Shown: in pieces, positions 20,056 through 29,222 of the stretch
Numbering within the stretch: position 1 is the stretch's first letter
How the letters are laid out: each line of letters opens with the position of its first letter
The notes under the pieces: model-generated
Seen by the model: the letters and a program-made list of their open reading frames with translations, nothing else
Told to the model about the DNA's origin: nothing
The model's database searches: none
NCBI GenBank assembly: GCA_963281255.1
Contig: OY725489.1
Coordinates: forward strand, 1,426,001 to 1,490,000
Direction: 5' to 3'
Length of the DNA stretch: 64,000 bases
DNA from: Aphrocallistes beatrix
Taxonomy: Eukaryota; Porifera; Hexactinellida; Sceptrulophora; Aphrocallistidae
Program-made: the position numbers and the translations under genes

Positions 20056-20157
20056 ATCAAGTGCAAGTAGATAATTTCGAAAGTGGAGATGTGGATGATT
20101 TTATAGAACATTTCGATATATGTCCTGTCAAAATAAAAAATTTAAAACTAGGTTAAC
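20056..20157 (+). pseudogene. short Gag N-terminal-like fragment
   Basis: From the ATG at 20050-20058 the frame reads MANQVQVDNFESGDVDDFIEHFDICP, a start typical of some Gag proteins, and stops within about 35 codons. It is on the strand opposite to the Gag fragment at 18107-18439, which would continue it. The pair may be one gag broken by an inversion. Confidence 0.3.
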
Positions 20158-20225
20158 CAAAAAATACAGATTAATTATTTCATCCGTAATTTACGAATCA
20201 ATTTAAATCTCAAAAGTTGTAAAAG

Positions 20226-22199
20226 TCACAACTTCGAGTTAAGTAACTGCCTCAGATACTTCGCATAGACTGGGTGCACTCCGTCCTGGTCCTTGTTACG
20301 AGGATTCCGCTCGACCCACTCCCACAACGCTCTGTACACGTCTCCGTCCTTCCTACCCAGCGCAGAGCGGAGCACAAAGTCTGGTACATCGAATGCATCC
20401 ACTAGACAGACCGCTTCCGGTCTGATCTCCCTCAAAAGCGACACCAGCAGATGCCTCGCCTCTCCCAGATCTGAACTCTCCACAGCTCCACTCTCCAGGA
20501 ACGGTCCAGCCCTCTCCACCAGCTGGTGGAGCGAGAAGATGTCGCAGAGAGTCTTCAGGATGCGCTGGTTGCCAGCACTCATGGCTCTCACCTCTGCCAG
20601 CACCAAACTCTCAATGAACGACTTCACCATGACGTAGTACGTGTGAGCCTCCGCGCACTGGATCAGCTCCACACCTGCGGCATTCCACGCCTGGAACGGA
20701 TCCCGTCCTCGTCTCCCCTCTGCTTCTAGCCTGGCAGCGGCTCGCTCCACACTCGCTCTCGCCATCACCGCGTACAGTCTCAGCTGGCGTTCTGAGGAGC
20801 GCAGACCTGTATCAGCACCAGGGATGGAAGCCAGGTAGCTGAAGTTGTCAGGAGGAGAGTAAGTCGAATTATCACGCACTTGCTTCCACATCTTGACCAG
20901 ATAGCGAGCTGTCTGTAGCAGTAGGATGTGGTAGTCCCCCTCTGCGGTTACTATAGTCACTGTATTGGAGTAGAGATAAGGGAACCCGCTTGCTTGTGAG
21001 TACCCTTGGCCTCCACACGCTATGCGGCACGCCTCTATTCCTTGGGAGCTGAGCTTCGAGGCAGCAGCCTTCAGTCCAGAAGAAGAGGCGTGCAGTTCTG
21101 GCAACAGCTCCAAGTTCTCTCTCTCCAGCTGGGATTGAGTGCTCTCGAGCAGAGCTCCCACGCGCTGAGACACGAAGTGGAGAGCGTAGGCGGCGGCCAG
21201 CAGGGGCAGCAGGACGTACTGCTGGTTGGTGTAGTCCAGGAGCTGCGTCTCCGCTTCTCCCGCCTTGTTCCGCGTCTGTCTGCGCACGGCGCTGTACCGT
21301 ATAGCTATGGTCACACCTCTCGACAGCATTAAGAAACACCTGTGAACTAGCAAGGTCCGTCCTTGCACCATGGATCCGTACGCTAGCTTAGAGCTCATAC
21401 GGCGCGAGTAAGTGCCATCTGCCTCTACACGAGCAATCTTCATCAGCATGTTCTCTCGAGGAATGTGGATATGCTGCAGCTTCAAGAAACCATTGTCCTT
21501 CGTCTCGACCCCAAACTTAGGGCCTATGTCCCCCACCGTGACTCCAGGTAGAGGCTGGTGGTTGTCCATTCTCCTCAGTTGGGTGATGAAGAAATGGATG
21601 CCCCTATCTTCCTCTTTCGTAATCAGACGAGCTGCTAGAACGGCGTGTGTGGCCACAATACCCTGAGAGCCAGACCACCACTTGCAGGAGGTGAGTGTGG
21701 GAGTGTTCAGAACGAACTCTTCCCTCAGTGGATCATAAGTCGCCGTGGTTTCTAGCCCCTGTACGAAAGTGCCATGGCCCAACTCTGTTTGAGCATAACA
21801 AGTCAGTATTTCACCGTTACGAGCTAGAGGGACCCATTTCGCAATCTGTTCCTTGGTCCCTTGTCCCAACACTGTATTCACGAAGAAGTGGTCATATATG
21901 TCTAAAGGTGCTGGATACCCAACTGCCTCTTCTATCAAAAGTCTCTGCTCGGATAGCTTAGTTATGCCTAGCGCTGGGACTTTAGTCTTCACTGTATAAA
22001 CGGACTTCTTGACAGCTTCATCAAACTTTTCTTCTCCGTGCAAGAAATGGAACTCGCTGTTGTCATACATCGGATCCCTAGCTATGCTTAGCTCGATGTC
22101 TCTCTTCCTCTTCACACTCTGTTCTCCTCCGTACAGCATGTTAGTCAGCTGCTCTACATTTAGGGTGGAATTTCTGCGTTCTTTAACCAGCTCTTCCAT
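20226..22199 (-). CDS. peroxisomal acyl-CoA oxidase, intact, single exon
   Basis: This 657-residue protein matches the ACOX1 type (660 aa in human) from end to end. It performs the first step of peroxisomal beta-oxidation: FAD-dependent oxidation of acyl-CoA to trans-2-enoyl-CoA, with H2O2 as by-product. Seen here are YAQTELGHGTFVQGLETTAT (residues 135-154, flavin side), KWWSGSQG, GVTVGDIGPKFG, IPRENMLMK, ELHASSSGLKA, ACRIACGGQGYSQASG and AEGDYHILLLQTAR. In the last motif E420 occupies the place of the catalytic glutamate of the family. Around it the usual FEGEN reads AEGDY, a local divergence. The C-terminus is SKL, a canonical peroxisomal targeting signal. ATG at 22197-22199 suits the family N-terminus. 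There are no introns and no frame breaks. I leave the symbol empty because the ACOX1/ACOX2/ACOX3 assignment is not settled by eye; ACOX1-like is most likely. Confidence 0.92.
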   Translation of the reverse strand: MEELVKERRNSTLNVEQLTNMLYGGEQSVKRKRDIELSIARDPMYDNSEFHFLHGEEKFDEAVKKSVYTVKTKVPALGITKLSEQRLLIEEAVGYPAPLDIYDHFFVNTVLGQGTKEQIAKWVPLARNGEILTCYAQTELGHGTFVQGLETTATYDPLREEFVLNTPTLTSCKWWSGSQGIVATHAVLAARLITKEEDRGIHFFITQLRRMDNHQPLPGVTVGDIGPKFGVETKDNGFLKLQHIHIPRENMLMKIARVEADGTYSRRMSSKLAYGSMVQGRTLLVHRCFLMLSRGVTIAIRYSAVRRQTRNKAGEAETQLLDYTNQQYVLLPLLAAAYALHFVSQRVGALLESTQSQLERENLELLPELHASSSGLKAAASKLSSQGIEACRIACGGQGYSQASGFPYLYSNTVTIVTAEGDYHILLLQTARYLVKMWKQVRDNSTYSPPDNFSYLASIPGADTGLRSSERQLRLYAVMARASVERAAARLEAEGRRGRDPFQAWNAAGVELIQCAEAHTYYVMVKSFIESLVLAEVRAMSAGNQRILKTLCDIFSLHQLVERAGPFLESGAVESSDLGEARHLLVSLLREIRPEAVCLVDAFDVPDFVLRSALGRKDGDVYRALWEWVERNPRNKDQDGVHPVYAKYLRQLLNSKL

Positions 22200-22724
22200 C
22201 CTACTCCCCTAATTGGACAGATAATAATTGAAATGTAAGTTTAATATTTCAACTAATATTCCAGAATCGTAAGAATATCAAGTAAATACAAAAAAATTTT
22301 CGACCTTGCGGCCCCTATCCCTGGTTGATACATAAGATTACGAAATATCCAGGGTATTATTGGTACATGAAATGTAGACAATATCCCGCGGGAAGATTAT
22401 TTGGGAAATAGCTTTGCTCCTCATAATCAACTTCGAATGTGTCTATTTTTGTGATAATGTTTTCCAGTGAAACAATAAAGTTGTCGCCTTTTAATATTTT
22501 CCAAATTAAACTATAGTCGTAGCCTTTTACAATTTTTGGTTGGACTGTCACGATAAAAATGGTCCGTGGGATCAATTTTAGCCAGCCAAAATTGGTCCGG
22601 GCAATGTATTGTACCATTTAATTGCCTACCCTAAAGTATTCCTCTCCTCATAGGATGTGATGACGTTACAATCACTCTAGGAGGTATCTTCTATGCTAAT
22701 ATAGGGCTTCACTCCAAACGTATA
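22200..22724. other. acyl-CoA oxidase 5' flank, one repeat fragment
   Basis: Bases 22560-22620 contain CCAAAATTGGTCCGGG, a unit of the repeat better seen at 54600-54790. No gene is seen. Confidence 0.4.
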
Positions 22725-22908
22725 CAGTCAGGGTCGATTATTGTGAACCACCAGGGGAGCAAAAAATCTGTTCATAATAGAGATACTTCATATTAAGCGA
22801 ACTTGATTCAATACAAATCGTATCTAAAAAATGAAATAGGGACCATGAGGTTTTAGTTCATAATAAACGAATGTTCATATTAAGCGGGTTCATAAGCGAC
22901 CCTGACTG
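22725..22908. mobile_element. short Tc1/mariner-pogo-like MITE, 184 bp
   Basis: The ends CAGTCAGGGTCGATTAT and ATAAGCGACCCTGACTG are inverted, with TA on both sides. The interior carries TTCATAATAAACGAA / TTCATATTAAGCG-like motifs, as in pogo/Tigger-derived MITEs. Confidence 0.65.
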
Positions 22909-22965
22909 TATATATATATATACTAAGTCCTAGTTATTAAGTTGTAGTATTTATTTTTAGTTATA

Positions 22966-22993
22966 TCCTTACTATTAAAACTCGATTGTTATT

Positions 22994-23050
<57 letters not shown>

Positions 23051-23522
23051 GTAACGAATTGATTGAAGAAACTGCCGGGCTCAGAAAGCTGATTTTTGGC
23101 ATGTGGGAGTCTTTTGGCTATGGCTCCAGTAATTTCTGAGTTCAGAGCAAAATGTCGACTCATCATGGAATTATGACGTCATTGTCACATTTTTAAAAGT
23201 TAAGCAACACAGTTATTCGGGCATAACTCAGCCATTATAGGAGATAAAAGGCTGAAATTTTAATAGAATCTGTGTACTAACATACCTCACATATGATGCA
23301 ACTATTATCAAAAAATGATGACTCATCACTTTGTTATGACGTCATCATTACGCATCAAAAAAATTTTTCGAGTGATATCGATTAGCACAGTAGGACAGAC
23401 ATATTTAGAGATGTTATCTCCCTTATAATTAACCAATGTGACTCCAGGCGACCGAAGGGAGCCTCCGGCGGACACAAAGTGTTCGCCAGCCGCGCAGCGC
23501 AAGCAAGCGCGAAGCGCGCTTG
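22966..23522 (+). mobile_element. non-autonomous Helitron, complete copy 1 of a tandem pair
   Basis: The 5' end is TCCTTACTATTAAAACTCGA preceded by A. A TA microsatellite, CTGTAACGAATTGATTGAAG and two TGACGTCA motifs follow. The 3' end holds a 9-bp-stem hairpin and a second hairpin, ending CTTG before T. A|TC...CTTG|T without target duplication is Helitron behaviour. It has no coding capacity. The shorter plus-strand frames in this region lie within it and its neighbour. Confidence 0.85.
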
Positions 23523-24060
23523 TCCTTACTATTAAAACTCGATTATTGTATATATATATCTATATCTGTTACGAATTGATTGAAGAAACTGCCAGGCACA
23601 GAAAGCCGATTTTTGGCATGTGGGAGACTTTTGGCGATGGCTCCAGTAAGTTCTGAGCTCAGAGCAAAATGTCGACTCATCATGGAATTATGACGTCATT
23701 GTCACATTTTTAAAAGTTAAGCAACACAGTTATTCGGGCATAACTCAGCCATTATAGGAGATAGGAGGCTGAAATTTTAATGGAATCTGTATAGTAACAT
23801 ACCTCACATATGATGAGACTATCAACAAAAAATGATAACTTATCACTCTGTGATGACGTCATCATTACTAATCAAAATTTTAAAAATTGACAATTTTGGT
23901 GTTTTTTCGAGTGATATCGATTTTAAATCTAAGATGGACATATTTAGAGATGATATCTCCCTTATAATTAACCAATGTCACCTCCAGGCGACCGAAGGGA
24001 GCCTCCGGCGGACACAAAGTGTCCGCCAGCCGCGCAGCGCAAGCAAGCGAAGCGCGCTTG
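23523..24060 (+). mobile_element. non-autonomous Helitron, complete copy 2 of a tandem pair
   Basis: It begins TCCTTACTATT directly at the CTTG end of the previous copy and ends CTTG at 24060 before T. Head-to-tail Helitron arrays are expected when rolling-circle replication misses the terminator. TGACGTCA occurs twice. The hairpin GGCGGACACAAAGTGTCCGCC lies near the 3' end. Confidence 0.85.
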
Positions 24061-24122
24061 TCTTGAATTAAATACTAAAACATACTTGTATATTATTAAA
24101 CTCAATATAACCATGTTCATAT

Positions 24123-24302
24123 ATGCCAACTCCCCCATTTTTATCACTCTTCTATTGAGTTAATTTTGTGTCCCGCTTTTACATTAAGTTTATTTTGTCC
24201 CGATTTTTTGGATTCTATGTATAATATTTTCCTATTGTGTCCCGCCATGTCTCGCAAAATTCAACGCTGCGTCCCGCTTTTATCATGACTCAAGTTGGCA
24301 TG
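24123..24302. mobile_element. short TIR element (ATGCCAACT family)
   Basis: ATGCCAACT and AGTTGGCAT mark the ends. The interior has repeated GTCCCGC. Relatives with the same AGTTGGCAT terminus and GCGGGAC units are at 54980-55132 and 54418-54600. Confidence 0.6.
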
Positions 24303-25411
24303 TATGCATGTTTAAAATAAAAAAATGTTTGTCGGTAGACCGATAGTGCAGCTAATCAGGACAACTCAATTTATGATAACTCATAATATATTCATATTCT
24401 TACACTCGAAGTATGAAAATGGATTCTACACATGAAAATACCCTATATTAGCTGTTGAGACATCGCTTCTAATTTAAAATATATTTTAAAGGTGTGAAAA
24501 TATGTATACAATATACATATACTGCAGTACACCCTCGCTAATCCGAACACTTCATTCTTACAATCCGAAAATCAGATTCTGCATAGTGAAATACCCTACA
24601 TTAGCCGTTGAGCTCTTATACTTGTATCTTTAAACAAAACTTTAAATCATTAAAGTGTAAAAATATTAATATAGTACGTGTATGCTTATAAAAACCGCGG
24701 AAGTGATGATATTTTTCGAAAATATTGACGATGAACACTTACACCATAAATATAATATATACGAAATTTGGTAAAAATCAAACTGTTAAATTTCGCAGTA
24801 GCCCGCGTACGTAGATAAATACATACACATTTCAGGAGTGATAAGGATAATTTTAACGAAACTGCTCCGAAACTACCCAGAAAAGAGTTAACTTTAAATA
24901 ATTTTGCACAGGGCCATTCCCATTTACAGGGGGGTAGAAAGATGATTTTTGATGGGGACTCTTTTTATATATATAATTGTGCCACCGGTAATTAGGCAAT
25001 CAAATATCAATATACAGCTATTGCTTTTACCTAGGAAAAAAAAAATCTCGGACTATAGTGGAAGAAAAATTGGAATATATATTTAGACTCAACATAATTT
25101 TAGGGTTTGGTTGTGACCTATAAGTTTGTGTGGAGTCCTGCCATACCACAGCTTCTTCCACTGCTCCATTTCCCAGCATCAGGCTCCCCACAGGCTCCAA
25201 ACCTGGAGGGCCGTCCCCCCCCCAGCGTCCAGACCTGGGGGGGAACCCCCCAGAAACCCATTTTATTATAATTTTCATTCAAAAATTTCATTTGTTCTGA
25301 TTGTAAATGTAGAATATGATGAAACACATACAAATGAATGTTTAGAATGCATTCAATAATATAACTCAATATTTTAAGGACAGCTGTACAGTATATATCA
25401 ATTTATAAACA
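24303..25411. other. repeat-derived intergenic DNA
   Basis: It contains two diverged copies of a segment (TATTAGC[TC]GTTGAG, about 24450 and 24600), a pogo-like fragment CAGTACACCCTCGCTAATCCG at 24533, and a stretch up to 24850 resembling 32740-32990. A GC-rich patch lies at 25180-25255. No gene. Confidence 0.4.
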
Positions 25412-26635
25412 TCATGAAGTATTTGTCAGTAGGGGATCAGAGAGGAGACGGTAGCGATAACCACGGCGATTAAAAATTGTCTGTTTCAGAAATCGCTTAA
25501 TAAGGTCATAGAGGCAAGCAATATTTACAAAAATTAAGTTAAAGTATATTATGATGTCGATGGACCGTATGATTAGCAGGAAGTAATCCATGACATGAAA
25601 TAAATTATTTATGATTGAATCAGAGAGGTTGAAGTTTGGCAAATTGTATGTGGCATTGAACCAGCAAGGGTTTGCACTAATTGTTTCTAACAAGATATTG
25701 GTACTGTAGAAAACAAGATTTTTCAAGATAAACAATTCGAATGTTATCAGCAAGAATGTGACCATTGTTCGATAGCGCTTGAGAAGCAATTTCTGCTGTT
25801 TATGCTCTTCTCTGCTAGCTGTGTGGAATGCATCACTAACTCGACTATTCAAAGCAGGAAAGAACTTTCTCTTTGCAATATAAACCACCAATAAGAAGCT
25901 GAATTGATCTGTCGAGTATTTGAAGAATACCCCGATTATGCTAGTATAGGGAATATACATGGGTATTGTCATGATAACATTAAGAATGACACCAGTGACG
26001 ATGGATCGAAAAATTATTTTCACTTTAATGTCATTCCTCGCTGCGTAGCTCAGATGGTAGAGAGAAACCCCAAACAACCAAATCATCATTGAAAATGTAA
26101 AACTTTCTAGAAAGGAGTTTATATTAAGGTAGACTGCTCCTCCAGTTCTGTCATAGATCGTCGAAATGTATGTAGCTGAGAGGAGAGTGCAGTTTCTACC
26201 GATGTACACTGGTTTGTAATATTGATTTTTTCCAAAGTAATGGACTCCATAATTACTTAAGGTTAAGCTGAAAATCAATTCAAATATGATAAAGACCAAG
26301 AAAATAGAATACCGTACTATTGATTCATTTCTTGTAAATATTTTGTGCTCTAGACTTAGCGTGTATGCACAATGCTGTCTGTTCAGTAAGAGGAATCTCT
26401 TTTGAATGAATTGCCAATATATTTGACGAATCACATAAATCAACCAAAAAATATTTAAAACACTATATGCAGTAGCTAAAACCTCACCAGATATATAAAA
26501 ATAACTGATTATTTTGTTGAAAACAAGTTGATCTTTGGAATCCACAGGAAACAGGCTTGAGTTGGTATAACTTATCATCCTGAAACTTATATATATTTCT
26601 ATCTTTCGGTTTAACTTCATTACCATTATATACAT
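25412..26635 (-). CDS. 7TM receptor-like membrane protein, intact
   Basis: This single-exon protein of 407 residues (or 387 from the internal Met in MISYTNSSLF) has seven to eight hydrophobic helices. Examples are VLATAYSVLNIFWLIYVI, FLVFIIFELIFSLTLSNYG, FTFSMMIWLFGVSLYHL, IVTGVILNVIMTIPMYI, MVTFLLITFELFILKNLVF and YFLLIIRSIDIIIYFNLIFV. There are N-glycosylation-type sites near the N-terminus (NSS) and in loops (NCT, NAT). No DRY or NPxxY motif is evident, so it is not an ordinary class A GPCR. A chemoreceptor or orphan 7TM family is the best guess. A frameshifted paralogue at 46860-47989 shares the length, the layout and the tail S(D/I)xDPLL-type end (here SDPLLTNTS). The function is unknown. 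Confidence 0.7.
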   Translation of the reverse strand: MYIMVMKLNRKIEIYISFRMISYTNSSLFPVDSKDQLVFNKIISYFYISGEVLATAYSVLNIFWLIYVIRQIYWQFIQKRFLLLNRQHCAYTLSLEHKIFTRNESIVRYSIFLVFIIFELIFSLTLSNYGVHYFGKNQYYKPVYIGRNCTLLSATYISTIYDRTGGAVYLNINSFLESFTFSMMIWLFGVSLYHLSYAARNDIKVKIIFRSIVTGVILNVIMTIPMYIPYTSIIGVFFKYSTDQFSFLLVVYIAKRKFFPALNSRVSDAFHTASREEHKQQKLLLKRYRTMVTFLLITFELFILKNLVFYSTNILLETISANPCWFNATYNLPNFNLSDSIINNLFHVMDYFLLIIRSIDIIIYFNLIFVNIACLYDLIKRFLKQTIFNRRGYRYRLLSDPLLTNTS

Positions 26636-29222
26636 TAAATGCTTTTTATACTCGGATAAATATTATCTGGTTAAGATATTATAAATGTAAAACACTATGT
26701 GTAAATATCTGACTCTTTACACATAGAAGGACGTCGCAAATAATATGATTTGAATGCAGTCTAATTTTATCAGAAAAAGGTGACCATTAAATGCTTGGAT
26801 CATTATTAATATTCTTGAGTATTGCATTTTTTAAATGAAAAATTTACACTTTCAGGATATAAAATGATTGCCAGAGCATACAGTGTAAATATTACAATGC
26901 TTATAACAGATCATCTTTTCGAAGCACAAGATTATGCAACATGCATATGCTAACACCTCGGCTTGATTGTTGACAGTGCATCTTGGCATAATCATACTTG
27001 AATATACAATTTAATTGTTCATCTTGTATAATGCTTTAGAAAACTGAACAATGAACATGCGTCGAGTTAGACATTTAGTCCTAGTTTAGGAGATGCCTTA
27101 TGGCATGATGGCGTGTAATGTACACTTAATTCATACTTTACCTTAGAAATGAGATCTCAATGGGTAATTACTATGAAGTATTCTCCTGTATAGATTTTAA
27201 ATTTTACACTTAGATAGCTCTATTATTACCCTCTAGTTACTAAATGGAGCTGCACTATTGGTCTGTTAACCGACATATTTCTCAATAATAGCATGTACGT
27301 ACTTGAGCAGCGACAGGGTGCATGCAGTGTAGATTGAAAGAACACAAGATCTGAGATGATGTGTTGTGATGACAGAGCGCACGGCTTCATTCTGAAATTT
27401 TCATTTAACATTATCAAAACTCCAACCATAGAGTAAAATATGTTTATTCTCGTCGGATTAGATTTCACATGAGCGTGCTATGCCATAAGAGTATGTCCTT
27501 ATCGTAAAGTATATAGTGGAACTTCATCAGAGTATCATAGCCAACTTAATCAGGTTCAAATTCTTGGTGGATAGGGACTTTTTCCTGAAATTTTGTCCCT
27601 ATACCTGACAAGATTTGTTCGCAGCCTCCATAATGTATCATATAGTATCTCATTAAATTTTGAGGAAGTTTATGCAGCGAAAATATAACTACATGATCAA
27701 TGCAGTTCTTTTGTACAATAGTATATCCTCGATAAAACAAACTTTTTGAAACACAATCAAAAGCATTCAGTTGAGAATTTAGACACAAAATATACCAAGT
27801 CGAAGTTTTATAATGCACTAATTGAAAATTAAGTTCTTATTCGCATCGAGACAAAAGAATTCAGCGCGCAATAGGCATGCCTTTCATTTCCAAGTGTGAT
27901 TAGAGAACGTATCTTGTGTCCTGTATACGTAAATATGTGTACACATCTCTCGAACTTAGTACGTAGATCTCTTCTTTGATTAATTTAACGTCAATAGGGC
28001 TGTTAATAGATGGATGCGTTACCTCTCTAATCGGTTGTAGTGAACTATCTAGGATTTGAATCCTGTGCTATGCATACATCTCCGTTAGTAGATATGGAGA
28101 CTGGAGAGTTGGAGAGGTACATTAAACTGTCCGATACATGATCCTCTGCTTCCTACTTTAGTCACCAGACGGAAGACCACCACAGAAACTTCCATACAAA
28201 TAGTATAAATAGTATAAAGTGGATCTATTAATAAAGGATTATACTATACTCAAATAGGGAGAAATACTCTATTTTTGATTTTTAATTCCTAATCTACACA
28301 TTCTAATTACTGATAATTCAGATCCTCAACTCAATTAATAACTCCCAAAATTATAAATATCTCCTTTGATACTTAAAGCTACTCGTTCGGAGTCACGGCC
28401 ATTATATATAATGGCGATTAGTGACACAAAGTGGCAGAGGTAACAATTTTCCACATGAGAATAAGTATTTGTGTTGAAAGTTTTTATATATACATATACA
28501 CATTAATCGAGTTTTAATAGTAAGGATATAACCAATGTATGCAAAAACTACAGTATTAGATTTGTTCGTTGTTGTTTCGTTATAATTATGAGATCAAAAC
28601 GTGGATTATGAATGACGGGTGCTCATCGCATTGTAGCATCCCAATTTTGAATGAAATATTCCTGTGCTTGTTTCATACTGAAAATGTGACCCCATGGTGA
28701 GATTTCTCCCGAACCTATGGCACTAGGATGATGAATCCGTGAGACATTTGACACTAGGGTAACGAATCCTTTTAGAATAGATGCATTAAGTTACAATGAA
28801 TTTTTTCATTTAGAACAGATGAGTAATGGTACAACAAAGCTGATCCCTTCTGAAAAATGTTACGGAAACGCCGGACCACTCTGAAAAGTACCGTACCGAG
28901 ATTCCCCTTGCCTATTAAGCGGAGTCGACTATATTCCCAAATTTCCACCCTATTTTACCGAGTAAAAATAATTCATAGATCATCACTTTACTAAAAATAA
29001 CACACCAAATATTTTATAAAATAAATTCGGCACGGATGTGCAATAATTCATAACAATAAACGTATCTATGCAAAAAACTTCCGAGTTAGTATTGGTATAA
29101 AAACCAAGCAAAGAAAAGACGAAAAATTTAAAGAAAAAGCAAAGATAAAAACTAACATAAAATATTTTTCATTAAATTAATTCATAGATTATTAGATGGG
29201 GAATTTACTTATAAAAGAACAG
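26636..29222. other. 2.6 kb AT-rich intergenic DNA; Helitron 5' end at 28480-28526
   Basis: The only clear feature is an isolated Helitron 5' terminus on the minus strand (CGAGTTTTAATAGTAAGGA then T, 28507-28526) with its TA run. Minus-strand frames at 27226-27468 and 27546-27818 lack any support. Confidence 0.4.

Noticed and set aside
20293..22212. Plus-strand open frames within the acyl-CoA oxidase gene
   Set aside because: Shadows of a clearly homologous gene on the other strand.
26041..26062. A tRNA-like A box (GCGTAGCTCAGATGGTAGAG)
   Set aside because: No B box or cloverleaf follows within 60-90 bp, and the bases lie antisense inside the 7TM coding region. Probably chance.
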